64,000 nt of DNA from Argyresthia goedartella (Eukaryota; Arthropoda; Insecta; Lepidoptera; Argyresthiidae): contig OX463815.1 of the NCBI GenBank assembly GCA_949825045.1, forward strand, positions 26,403,356-26,467,355. The letters run 5' to 3'. The notes under the pieces were generated by a model that saw only the letters and a list, made by a program, of their open reading frames with translations, was not told where the DNA came from and searched no databases. Shown here piece by piece: positions 11,126 to 21,489 of this stretch (the first letter of the stretch is position 1; each line of letters opens with the position of its first letter). Made by a program: the position numbers and the translations under genes.

Positions 11126-11649
11126 AAAGTGGTTTCGTGGGGTACTGAGCCAGGTTGAGCTCCACAGCGTTAATGCCGCGAATAGTATGGGAACATCGCT
11201 CGGTAAATGTTTGATTTTTTATAAAAAAATATCGATAAATCTCCAAGTAAAGTTTCTTATGAAATAACCTTTACGGGTCTTTTGTCTTTGTAGTCACCTA
11301 AACAAATCCAGGCAGCGTCGACGGGAAAAGTACAAAATCGTGCTCTCACACATTGCTGCTTTTCGCGATAGTTGTGTTTTAGTACAATTTCAGCAATAGT
11401 TTTTTTGGTGATCGATCATTAATTGTAAACTAGATTTGTATGCGAAATATCATAGAAAAACTCTTCGCAATTCCGTGATATATTTTATACAATAACATTT
11501 CTGAATCTAAAGTTTAAAACGCCTTAGAATGTTTTCCTAGGTAGGTACCCCCTTAAGCTAAAACCTTAAGCGAGGTCCCATCTTAAATAATTATAATAAA
11601 ATAACTCTGACTAGCAGTATATACCTCCATTTTGCTTAAGGACTTCCCA
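11126..11649. other. Unassigned interval
   Basis: No coding or repeat signal that I can support. Confidence 0.4.
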
Positions 11650-12280
11650 AATAAAAAAAAATCGGTCAAGTGCTGGTCGGACTTACACATGAAGGGTTCC
11701 TGACCAACGAACAAGAAAACTTGACCACTAAAAATAATAAAACAAAAGCAAAAAAGAGAATAATGTTTGTCGGAACTTGGATTCGAACCCTGAGATGATA
11801 CAGATAAAAACCAATTGTGCCACCATAACCAAATGATAAGCCGCGAAATCTACGATCTATTTGAATCATCATATGGTTTGCTATATCGCTGGGGTTGTTA
11901 AAAGACATCTCTTGTATCCCTTTCATTTAACAAAACTCCTTTAGTTCATTATTTGTTGCTGTAGCGGCAACAGAAACACACATTCTGTGAAAATTACACC
12001 TCTTACGGTTCATGACATTCAGCCCGCTGACAGACGGACGGACAGAAGCTAAGACCGACAGCGGAGGCTTGGCAATGTACCCTATTGCAATGTACCCTAT
12101 TGCTAAGCCTCCGCTGTCGGTCTTAGCGTCTGTCCGTCCGTCTGTCAGCGGGCTGAATGTCATGAACCGTAAGAGGTGTAATTTTCACAGAATGTGTGTT
12201 TCTGTTGCCGCTACAGCAACAAATAATGAACTAAAGGAGTTTTGTGCATCCTTCGCTTCGGGTACGGAACCCTAAAAATT
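11650..12280. repeat. Dispersed lepidopteran repeat with internal palindrome
   Basis: Starts with AATCGGTCAAGTGCTGGTCG and GAAGGGTTCC and ends with TCGGGTACGGAACCCTAAAA. I recognise these strings as the two ends of a high-copy repeat in moth and butterfly genomes. Scraps of it also appear at 21812-21845, 27940-27990 and 59535-59590. The middle of this copy has been duplicated in inverted orientation (see 11931-12244). Confidence 0.65.
11931..12244. repeat. 314-bp palindrome
   Basis: Arms 11931-12076 and 12099-12244 (146 bp each, very few mismatches) around a 22-bp loop that contains part of a small direct repeat (AATGTACCCTATTGC twice). The same ORF-like text appears on both strands, as expected of a palindrome. 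Confidence 0.95.
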
Positions 12281-13175
12281 AGGTTAGAATTGGGGCCGAA
12301 CAGGTTTTCTTTTCTTTGGTGGTTTATTAACCCTTGCCGCACTGGTCAATATCTCAGCGACGGAGGCCCATTTTTAACTAAAAGTATTATTTTTTTGTTT
12401 TTGTTTTGCAATTTTACTTCGGAGAGGGTTATTTTATATAGATGAATGAAGGAAATACTCCTTCATTCTAATTTATTTGAAATATTTTAGGAAAGGCAAT
12501 TTTGGAAATTGTATTTCTTACAATTTAATTATTATTATCGAGAGGATTTGTGTAAATTCATGAATTATATTTTGTGGTTTATTATTCGAATCTGTTCAGA
12601 AATGGTAAACTATTACGGGATGTTTAGAGAATATTGTAATAATTACGTGTTATGATATTTGATGGACCAGTGGTAACTTAATTTGTTGCGGACATCGTGG
12701 TGATAATGGGGCTAAACCATTTTTTTCGGGTTCGTGGCTTAGGCCCCCAGTGGTTGATGCACCCGTGGTCGAGGCCCCCGGTCAGTTTAATTTGATTCGA
12801 AGCAATTTTTAATCAAATGTACTGGCAGGCATACAAATGTTATACAAAACTAATGAATATATATTGAGAGCAGAAAAATATAATATTATATCTTAGTGAT
12901 ATCTACTTATAAAGTAAAAAAAATATACTTATATTTATTTTTGTGGATGTAATGTAGAAATCTTAGATCGCGATTAGGATATAACATGATGTAGCGGACC
13001 ATTGATTTCGATAGACTAGCCGGCGACGAGCTATTTAACGAGGTGGTTGTACCATTTGCTCCATGGTTGTACGTACGTGGCGCTACCCCGGTAGCGGAAA
13101 GTGTAAGATAAATTTTCCAAAATAATATTTTCGTGACCGCCAGGATCTGCCGGTCATTTCAATGAAATGTGGTAC
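12281..13175. other. Unassigned interval
   Basis: AT-rich up to 12950, then moderately GC-rich. No feature supported. Confidence 0.4.
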
Positions 13176-14270
13176 GTTACATCAACACACAAGAAGTTAA
13201 GTTGTGCTCCTACGAAGAACTGCTGGATTTCGAAGCGCTGGCCAACCAACTGCACCATCGCCTGTGATTACGTACCCCAGTGATTACGCCTTGATCTTAC
13301 TCGATCATGTTACCTTCTACGTCTTGCAGTACCTTGCAGTACAATGAGCTTTTCGACTGCTTTCAACGTGCGGAGACTGATACTGAGCTGTGGGAGTCTT
13401 TCTGTCGCTTAAGGGAGTCGTGCCTTGTGTCGAAATCTGCCGTCGAGGAGAACGTCGAAGATATTCCGGATAGTTCTTCAGATACCTGAGGCCGATGCCA
13501 AGGTAACCTGGAAGGAGCGGCTGGATTGATCTTTGGTCCTAGACCTACAATGGTTTATTTGCCTCAAGACGGTCAATTTGTTTTTGTTGCTGAGGAGGAT
13601 AAATTTTATTCATGGCCCGAATCAAACCCATTTTGTTTTGAGTCTGAATCAATTGTTCTAGATGTAGTCTTTAGTGCGACTTCCCTTAACCTCTAAAAAC
13701 CGAGGGTAGTTGGGACGGGTCATGATTTTGAACCTTATGTCATGGTAATAAAATGTAAAACCTATAACGGAAAAGTGGCGTTAGCTAACGCATGTGGTAT
13801 TCAAAAGGTTGAGGAGCTGAAATTAATGGAGGATACGTGTGTGTCAATGGTCACCGAAGGCAACGATGCTTTGCCCGGTCCTCTTCTTATGCCTGTGGCA
13901 GTGATGCCAAGGTGGCTTTTAAGGATTCGTCTGTTGTTGTCCAAATCGCTTTTGAGGATCCATCTGTTGTTGTCCCTATCCTCATTGAGAATCCGTCCTT
14001 CATCACCTCCACTACATGTGAAGCCTGCGAGACACCCGCAACTGCCGTGGTTAACATCTCCACTACGTGTGATCGTTGCGGGTCACCAGCGACTGAGGGT
14101 ACTGTCTCGAAAGCATGTAATGTCTACAAGTAGTAAATTGTAGGTGGTTTGGGCTCTAACACAGAGCCAAGACCCAAGATTCCCTTGAAAGAGGAGAGAG
14201 AGAACGATGTGAAGTTGAAATCGTCAGTCACCGAGGGCCGCGGCCGCCCGCGGCGCATCGCACCGGTTAT
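13176..14270 (+). pseudogene. Degenerate protein-coding region of unknown family
   Basis: Protein-like text in several frames of the plus strand. The pieces are: EVKLCSYEELLDFEALANQL (near 13200), NELFDCFQRAETDTELWESF (13340-13400), LPQDGQFVFVAEEDKFYSWP (13560-13620), then, after a MITE at 13690-13808, an ORF at 13837-14133 with two CxxC pairs (TCEACETPAT and TCDRCGSPAT) and a duplicated VVVxIAFEDPS-like segment. It ends near 14250 with the basic, AT-hook-like string EGRGRPRR. ADAKVTW (13495) and PDAKVTRW (14281) may be repeats of one another. I do not recognise the protein. The CxxC pairs could be a zinc ribbon. A retroelement origin is possible but unproven. Confidence 0.45.
13690..13808. 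mobile_element. piggyBac-like MITE, copy 1
   Basis: Starts CCTCTAAAAACCGAGGGTAG after TTAA (13686-13689) and ends AAAAGG before TTGA (13809-13812), a one-base decay of TTAA. It is closely related to the copy at 16196-16321 and interrupts the degenerate coding region at 13176-14270. Confidence 0.75.
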
Positions 14271-15200
14271 TTGACCGTAGCCCTGATGCTAAGGTAACCC
14301 GCTGGTCCAGCTTTATCGACGCCGGAAATCTGTTGGTTTAAGATTTGACAAGGATAAGTGTTGTGCTTTGTACTTAGTTAGTTGGAGGATGGTTTTTTGG
14401 TGGTTGAGTTTTTTTTTTGTTGTGTAGGGGGGTCCTTGCTTATTCTATTTTTTATTTGAAGTTATGGAACTTGTTTCAATTGGTTACCCATCCATCTCAA
14501 TTATCTTTATGTTTTGGATTGTTTTAGAGAGTTTTGTTAGCTTGGTTTATGTTTGAGGTTGTATTATTTTGCAGTGTTTGCCATTGGTCTGTTAAGGAAT
14601 TTGGTATTGGCTTGTTTAATGTTTTAGGAAGTTTGTTATTTTGTAAGTTGTTTTATTGGTTTTAGTTGGTGTTTTATCGGATGCGAGCATCTGTAGAATT
14701 TTCTACGTGAATCCTATTGTGCGAGGGAGTGTTGCAGCCCCGGATTTTTGATCGGTGCCTGGTCGCAGCAGGATATGGCGTTAGTGAATTTCGGACCGCA
14801 CCTTTCCTTTCGAACGGATTAGGAACGCGGTTTGGGAGTTTTTTTTTCGCCACGCCATCACCAGCGTCTGGTGTGGCGAAACCTGTCGATTTGGTGGAAG
14901 AAGTGGTCTCCTGTGGCCCAGGAGTACTTCATTCCAGATATTTTGATTCTGTGCAGTGGATACGCTTGTTTTTCTGAGTGTAACGGCTCGGCTGATCTCC
15001 GAGACAATATTGTTAAGTCAAGAAATCTGCCTCATAATTAACCTATTCTTCATAGTTGTCTGCACGTGTCAGCTTGGAACTGGACCTGTCGGGAGAGCAC
15101 GAGACTGTAGGCTGCCGTTTGGACGCTTCGTGACAGAGCGTGTACACTATGTGAGAACTACAGCGAGGGGTGGTGAAACAACATCCTGCATGGCGCATTA
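14271..15200. other. Unassigned, T-rich then GC-mixed
   Basis: 14370-14690 is T-rich and contains a GTAGGGGGG run. From 14717 the base composition changes abruptly (TTGCAGCCCCGG). This could be the edge of an old LTR element, but no partner LTR or primer site was identified. Confidence 0.3.
14845..14881. repeat. Hairpin TTTCGCCACGCCA
   Basis: 13-bp arms (14845-14857 and 14869-14881, one mismatch), loop of 11 bases, preceded by a run of T. Confidence 0.7.
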
Positions 15201-15275
15201 ATTGTGGTTCAACAATTCCTTGTGGTCCAATGGTCCAGTGTGGTTCAACGTTCCATTGTGGTTCGACGATTCGTT
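15201..15275. repeat. Short imperfect tandem repeat TGTGGTTCAACR
   Basis: Four to five units of about 20 bp (TTGTGGTTCAACAATTCC, TGTGGTCCAATGGTCC, TGTGGTTCAACGTTCC, TGTGGTTCGACGATTC). On the minus strand they read as VEPQW-like repeats. Confidence 0.65.
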
Positions 15276-15287
15276 TGAGTCCAGCGA

Positions 15288-15590
15288 CTAGTATAGGTGG
15301 CGTAGTAAGATTTCCAGCTTGGCGGAAGAAGGTTGGCATGCGAGGATGAAGTCGTCTGGAACATTGTTGCCTGCCAATCTCTTGAGGTGCCGCAAAAACT
15401 GGGATGGTCTGCGGTCCCCTAACTCCTCGTGCATGAGAAGTTGCTTGACCTTCTTCTCTTGTGACACAGATAGGCGCTTGATCAGCACGGTCTTGAGCTT
15501 GGCGTATTTGTCGACCGCCGCCGGTGGCTTCATGATGATGTCTTTCACCTCTGCTGAGTATCTCTATTCCAGCTGTCCCAGAACATAATA
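15288..15590 (-). pseudogene. Gypsy-type gag fragment
   Basis: Minus-strand frame with VLGQLEYRYSAEVKDII, then PPAAVDKYAKLKTVLIKRLS, SQEKKVKQLLMHEELGDRRP and SQFLRHLKRLAGNNVPDDF. This pattern (KLK..LI.R....E....QLL..EELGDR.PSQ.LR...LAG) is typical of the gag region of arthropod Ty3/gypsy LTR retrotransposons. The conserved tryptophan-leucine segment after PDDF is missing and the frame ends in unrelated text, so only about 90 codons survive. No protease, RT or integrase is visible nearby. Confidence 0.7.
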
Positions 15591-15769
15591 CAATTTGGTT
15601 ATATGGTTATTTTGGAGATCTCGAATTGGCTTTATAAATGTGCAAACCTTATTTCGGGTTCTTCAGGCTAAAATGGTGGTATTCGGATACCCACTCGATA
15701 CACGGAATTTGACATTCCGGATGGGTCAATGGAAACACGCGATTTTCTTCGACGTTGGCCGCTCACTAA

Positions 15770-15919
15770 CGGCCGATCCCAATAACCTATCTTCTATCCA
15801 TAATCTGCAGACTTGAGACTTCTCTAGTGTCAAATTTGACACAAATCCCATAGCGCAACTGTCAAAGTTAACGCGTACTCTGCAGAACACGTATAGAGAT
15901 AGGTTATTGGGATCGGCCG
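15770..15919. mobile_element. 150-bp MITE with TAA duplication
   Basis: Terminal repeats CGGCCGATCCCAATAACCTA (left) and the same sequence inverted at the right end, about 23 bp. Flanked by TAA at 15767-15769 and 15920-15922. A 3-bp TWA-type target duplication fits the PIF/Harbinger superfamily. Confidence 0.85.
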
Positions 15920-15949
15920 TAAGTCGTCGTTCCTGTTAAATCGTTTTTG

Positions 15950-16191
15950 TCGAGTCATCGCTGCTATTGCCTCCTGCATCATTGCTCATGTTTACGCTTT
16001 AATAATAAGTTACCAGAGGGAATTGATCAATGGTCCATGCACAGTTTTAAAACATTTATTAAGGCTAATCTTATAAAGAAAGCCTATTACACTATTAATG
16101 ACTATGTTATAGACAAAACTGCATGGCCTCAATGCCCCAAGCTCCATGATAATGATAATAATAATTAACTTTACAAATGCAATAAAGTAAT
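15950..16191 (+). pseudogene. LINE ORF2 C-terminal fragment (family C)
   Basis: Encodes RFNNKLPEGIDQWSM, SFKTFIKANLIKKAYYTIN and DYVIDKTAWP, which aligns with the C-terminus of the intact LINE ORF2 at 41228 (RYYNKVPTDIKNLPLDKFK, YKKGYYRISDYLEDRCPW). A short GATAAT-rich tail follows. The MITE at 16196 begins right after it. Confidence 0.75.
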
Positions 16192-16195
16192 TTAA

Positions 16196-16321
16196 CCTCT
16201 CAAAACCGAGGGTAGTTGGGACGGGTCGCGATTTCGAACCTTATGCCATGGTAATAAAATTAAAAACGAAACGAAAAGTGGCGTTAGCTAATTGTATTGA
16301 AGGCCGGTGGTATTGAAGAGG
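16196..16321. mobile_element. piggyBac-like MITE, copy 2
   Basis: 126 bp, begins CCTCTCAAAACCGAGGGTAG and ends TATTGAAGAGG, flanked by TTAA on both sides (16192-16195 and 16322-16325). TTAA duplication is the hallmark of piggyBac insertion. Shares most of its body with the copy at 13690-13808, including GTTGGGACGGGTC and AAAAGTGGCGTTAGCTAA. Confidence 0.85.
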
Positions 16322-16589
16322 TTAATAGTCTGGTAATATAATTAAGTATACAAAAGTGCTATTTAGGATGACTTATAACAATTTATTAGTTTTAACGTAG
16401 AATACAAGTCTGTTACCAAGAAACCAGAGGATATCGTCATGCTCACTAATATGATTTTTCTTGCGGGCGGCTCTGTGTAGCGGATTGCTCCCCTCCCTCA
16501 AATATGGCGAGGGGGGTAATGTCTGATTCACAAGTCATACTCGTGAACGGGTGCTGCTGGGGGGACTGGTCCAGTCTGGTTTCTCATAA

Positions 16590-17545
16590 GTTATGTTCAT
16601 TAAAGCTTGATGATGTAAATTGTGTATTGTCTTTAACCTTGAATTGGTTTACAGTTAATAATTTATTGTTAAACACTGGTAAAACCAAGTGTATCAAATT
16701 CTCACTTCCAAATGTCAGGCAAGTTGAGACCAGTTTAGGGTTAGACAGCAACACGTTAGAATTAGTAAATGATACAAAATTTCTTGGAATAACCATTGAG
16801 AGCAAATTGCAGTGGGGACCCCAAATAGATAAATCAGCTGGTAAATTAAGTTCTGCGGCTTACGCTGTTAGGAACATCAGACAAAATACGGATGTGGCTA
16901 CATCTAGGCTAGTATATTTTAGTTACTTTCATAGTGTCAGGTCCTATGATACCTTGTTGTGGGGGAAAGCAGCGGATATTCAAACTATTTTTATTTTACA
17001 AAAAAGAGCTATTCGAGCCATTTATAGTTTAAAACAAACAGACTCCTTAAGAGAGGTTTTGAAAGAAATTGACATACTAACTGTAGCTAGTCAATTTATT
17101 TTCGAAATTATAATGTATGTACGCAAGAACCTTACAACATTTTCCAAACTTAGCGATAGCTGTAATGTTTACCTAAGAAAAATTCACAAACTAGTTGCGC
17201 CCCCGGTTTTGACTCGCGAAGGTTGGCAATTCTTTCAAGGGTCAGTACATTCTCTACTACAATAAGATACCTCTGGAGATTATGAAATTTCCATTTGAGC
17301 AATTTAAAATACATGCTATCTTAAATGACGGGACTGTATGGGGTTAACTTAGCTCAACATAGACCTTGCTGTTAATAATTTTGTAATTATTTATTCCTGC
17401 TTATTAATTATAATAATTAATATTGTGATAGTTGTATTTTAAAAAGAGATCTAAAAATCATTCTGTGGGAGTTTCTACGCCCTACTTCTCCTACAGTGGT
17501 CCAATGTAGAGGAGAGGCAAAAAATGACGTTTGCTAAGTATATGT
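16590..17545 (+). pseudogene. LINE family B, 5'-truncated copy
   Basis: A 3' fragment of the LINE-B ORF2 joined to its 3' UTR. The open stretch (about 16605-17265) begins inside the RT palm (DDVNCVLSLTLNWFTVNNLL) and continues through GKTKCIKFSLPNV, FLGITIESKLQWGPQ, SRLVYFSYFHSV and GKAADIQTIFILQKRAIRA, the thumb and C-terminal part. It lacks endonuclease, fingers and FADD. The original C-terminus is frameshifted near 17200. The 3' UTR contains TGGTCCAATGTAGAGGAGAG, shared with 39745-39770 and 50285-50305. Truncation at the 5' side is the usual result of aborted reverse transcription. Confidence 0.88.
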
Positions 17546-19223
17546 ATGCAAATATCTACAATTAAAAAGAAATGTTGACTTTAACTTTTGACGTTAATCA
17601 GAGAAATAAACTGTCAATATCCGTAGCACTTTGCTGTTGACAATGTTTGAGAAGTGTTATACACACAGTTTCCCCTGTGCTCTCAAAATGTTTTGCGTAA
17701 TGTTCCTATTGATGTAGGTTTATGGGAAAACTATCACTTTTCTGCAACTTTTAGTCGATTAGAGTTAGAGAATGAAAGGAAATGAGTTTGGACCAAAACT
17801 AAAATTTGAGAAAAAATCGACTTCAATGTTACAAAACATATCCATATTAACTTCATTAATCCAAAAGATCCCTTTATTTCTCCCTGATCCCATCATCAGA
17901 TCCTAACTGACTCTAAAGACAAAGAACTGATAAGAAATCAGTGTCGAAGTAGGGCTGATATGAGTTTTCTTGCCGTTTCTTTCTTGTCATACCCCACGGT
18001 TTGTGAAGCGGTGTAGCATTGCAATATTATTATACCTAGAGTCATAAAATAAAACTACAATAAAATAATTATACTGAGACTGATTTAAGTTGTAAATATG
18101 TCCAATACTCTTTACACGTTTAGATTAAATTTATATTTAAGTTGTTATATAATAAGGTTAATATTTGTTCACCCAGTACTACTGGGTACCATCATTTGAA
18201 ACACTGTAAATAAAATAAAACCTATGTAGTTACAAACAATGATGAACAAATAATAATTTTTGTATGTATTTGTATTTACCGGCATTGATAAATTGTTGAG
18301 AAACTCTCCTAGTAACTACGTGAACATCTCTCCATTTTCATCACTACGTATTACTAACTAACTAAAAAGAAGTCGGTTAAAAAGGGCAGAAGGTTTTAAC
18401 AAGTGATTAAAAATACCTAGCTGTTTTGGTTGGTTTCAAAAAACTTGTTCTTTGGACCTATTATAATATCTGTTCCTTTTTTAACAATAACAGCCTATTA
18501 TAAAGTTTATTTCTGGTTCAGTTCAGACGTCATCCGCATCTCGCTCGTATATCTCAGATTTAATGACGCTATATTAGTCGAAGGCTGACCAGGCTGCGCG
18601 GTCACCTGCGCGTGCGCGAAATATCGAACATATGCAACCGCGACGCTTGTGGCCATACTGAAGTGGCTAAGGCGGGTGCCCAGCGCGGTGATCCTCTTTT
18701 TTTCGAGCGAAGCAGATACTATTTAAATCGTGTAGTAATGTGTGTGTACCATCTCATATATTCATTTCCTCCCATCTTAGTAGGTACGTCATAAGGCTGG
18801 GCTCGCACGGCTGGACGGAATTACTTTGATCCGAATCAATAACCGGAATTTAGAATGCGCAGAAAATGTCGCAGCCAACGAGCTAATGGGCCTGCATAGC
18901 CTAGAATGTTATTGTTCTTATATGCTTGATTTGACCGCGCCACCCGCGCCACGCGCCGCTTCACGTGCCCTGAACGACCCCTACGGCAGTTATAATTAAT
19001 TTATACCAAAAAATAAAACATTTTGTGAATGACGTCTGTGGATCCATTTTATGTGAATTGAATAAATGAATTGAATTGACGAAATGCGTACAAATAAATA
19101 ATTTAATTCTCTTAAGTCCGATTTACACTTTAATAAGTGCGGTATCGAGTTGACTTGCGTCATCATCATCATCGTCAGTTAAGTAGTTATTGTCGTTTTA
19201 ACGATAAACGCGAGTTAAGTACA
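17546..19223. other. Unassigned 1.7-kb interval
   Basis: Mostly AT-rich without coding signal. 18590-18680 and 18900-18990 are short GC-rich islands of unknown meaning. Confidence 0.4.
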
Positions 19224-19948
19224 ACTCGGCGCCACGAATAAAGAGCTCTCGGAGAAACTGGCGGGGATTACTGCGCATGTGTACAGTCGCGGCATAATTC
19301 CGAAGTGCGTTTTTAGGGTTAGTGTGAAGGAATGAGTGTTCAGGACTTTCTTCACTTCTATTTTTTCTCTGTTTGATATTTTGTTGATTGGGATATTAGC
19401 CGATGTAAATAATGGACTTTGTGTCAAATAAACTATAGGTACTCTCTATTGACAACATTTGTTAACGTCAAGGTTGAAACCTATATATAAATAACCCCCT
19501 AGCATAGAATGCCCCTAGTCACTAGGGCCTAGTGAATATAGATACTTGTAGTAATAGTCCTGCACACTCTTTTCTTCCCGCTGACTAATAATTTCTAACA
19601 ATTAAACCACAATTAAGTTTTTAACACAAAAAATATTATTCATCTGACAGTAATGATATTCCTTCCATTAAATCATCCTGCGATAAGGAACAAGGCTGCT
19701 GTTGGATGCTGGAGGCACTTGTTCATCGTCATTGGAAGACGTAATAACGTTGGGTAATATTGTATGCGACTGTACTCAAGAAGCTTCGAGACGTGCTTTC
19801 GGTGCGGGCATCGGGAAGCGACTGATCAACGAATCAGGTGCCGGCGCTGACTACCGCCCCCGTCGCTCCTCACTTCCCCGCGCCAAAACCTTGTGAAAAG
19901 TGACTACTGCGCATTCAAGGACAAAGCTCTTTAGTCGTGGCGCCGAGT
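19224..19948. mobile_element. 725-bp element with GC-rich TIRs
   Basis: Left end ACTCGGCGCCACGAATAAAG followed by AGCT, and right end, read inwards, ACTCGGCGCCACGACTAAAG followed by AGCT, so about 24 bp with one mismatch. Both ends also carry an ACTGCGCA-type string further in (19269; right end at about 19906). No transposase ORF and no convincing target duplication, so the superfamily is open. Confidence 0.7.
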
Positions 19949-20800
19949 ATAACAGTTGTTGATTATGTTGACTTCAATTGATGACGATACTTTTTCGGCC
20001 AGAACAAAGCGAAGTACATAGTTCCCTTTCTCACGTCTTCCATACCTCGCCAACTTAAGGCTTGAACAAGCGTCAATGCTGCTTCTTTAGCTCCAATTCT
20101 AGGACACACTAGTTGGCAAAAATGTATTTGAAAATATATAGTCTATCTATTTTATTTATAGTATATCTATAGATATAGTAGAAGAACTCTTTCACACGAG
20201 CGCATGCGCGTCGGCAGCAGTTGATGGCAGGCTTAAAACGTGTCAAAAGCAGTCGGCAGCTCTAAATGGAAATTCACTCGGAGACTTAATCAGTTTTCTA
20301 CAGGGTGTAACAGAAAGGCGTAGTCATATATTGGCGCTTGTAACTCGCCCGCCTTCATGCCGGCAAGAAGACTAACTTCTTGCCAGCATGAAGGCGGGCG
20401 AGTTTACAGTCCATAAGTTCGCACACCGGCCGCGGACACGGTCACGCAACTTATGAATACTAACCCGCCTACGTTTGGACGCCACACTTACTACTCATTC
20501 ATTACTTAACCGACTTATATATTCACTACTGTACGTATTGAAGTGTAAATCGGGCTTTACATAAAGCTTTGACCTGTTTGACTTGCGGGCAAGAGTCAAT
20601 AGTCGCTTTATTACTATCCTAATTGCTATTCATTGAAAAAAATTGGGCAAGCTTAGCTCTGTCAAGATGTTTCACCCATACCAACAATTATCTTATGTAA
20701 AAAACAAACGATAAATATAATTCAAATTTTAATTAAATCTAATTCAAATTTTAATTGACACTAATTAAATATTATTTGTACATGTAAGTACGATCCCTCA
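19949..20800. other. Unassigned interval with one hairpin
   Basis: No gene. Contains the hairpin at 20339-20408 and AT-rich text. Confidence 0.4.
20339..20408. repeat. Hairpin with 32-bp arms
   Basis: Left arm 20339-20370 starts TGTAACTCGCCCGCCTTCAT. The right arm 20376-20408 is its complement with one extra A and one mismatch. Loop ACTAA. Confidence 0.9.
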
Positions 20801-21482
20801 GGTTCATTTTCCATAAAGCAAGTTCCCATTTTGACCACTTCCCAATTCGAACAATTCCCATTTCGCCCACTTCCCAATTGACAACTTCCCATTAAGAAAA
20901 CTTCCCAATTCGACAAATTCCCAATTTAACAACTTCCTAATTTGACTACTTTTCGATTCAACCACTTCTCAACTCGACAACTTCCCGTTTCGACAAGTCC
21001 CTATTTCGACAACTTTTTGCTTACATTTCCTTGGAATGTAACTCGTGGGCAGACTCCAAGGAGAGGCACTTATATACACTTATATACAGGCACACATATT
21101 GATTCAGACCCCACACTAGGGAACAAGAAACAGTGACATCACACACATATAAACATCTAAGACCTGTTTTTTTTCGTCATTCCCAGCTGGGGATCGAATT
21201 CGGGACTCTCGCATGGTAGGCAGAGCCAGAACCGCAGCGGCACAGAAAAATAATTATCCTCTACTGCTCGAAACAGCTCACATTTGTTTCAGGGTTGAAG
21301 TAGTAAAAGGTTAAATGGGTATGTGCCCTTGACTTACAACCTAACAGTTGATGAATTGGGAAGTGGTCGAATTGGAAAGTGGTTGAATTGGGAACTTGTC
21401 ATTATGACTCTTGTCGTAATGGGAATTTGTCAAATTGGGCCGAAATAAAAGGTGTCAAATTGGGAAGTGGTCGAAATGAACC
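20801..21482. mobile_element. Foldback element of inverted short tandem repeats
   Basis: The left arm (20801-21023) is a run of about twelve diverged units like ACTTCCCAATTCGACA, ACTTCCCATTTCG and ATTCCCAATTTAACA. The right arm (about 21345-21482) carries the same units inverted (AATTGGGAAGTGGTCGAA, AATTGGGAACTTGTC). The ends are GGTTCATTTTCC on the left and GAAATGAACC on the right. The central part holds a SINE (21070-21245). The architecture, tandem short repeats in inverted arms, is that of foldback (FB-type) elements. No transposase is inside. Confidence 0.85.
21070..21245 (-). mobile_element. tRNA-derived SINE, copy inside foldback
   Basis: Minus-strand SINE. The tRNA-like head at the right (complement of CTGGGGATCGAATTCGGGA, B box; GTAGGCAGAGCCAGAACCGC, A-box side) leads into a body containing ATCACACACATATAAACATC. 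It shares its structure with copies at 34775-34967, 49620-49745 and 61335-61420. Confidence 0.7.
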
Positions 21483-21489
21483 TAAAGTA

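Noticed and set aside
11927..12275. Two near-identical ORFs on opposite strands
   Set aside because: They are the same palindrome read from both strands.
20801..21023. Regularly spaced short repeats resembling a CRISPR array
   Set aside because: Units are diverged and contiguous with no unique spacers, the arm has an inverted partner at 21345-21482, and the DNA is clearly eukaryotic.
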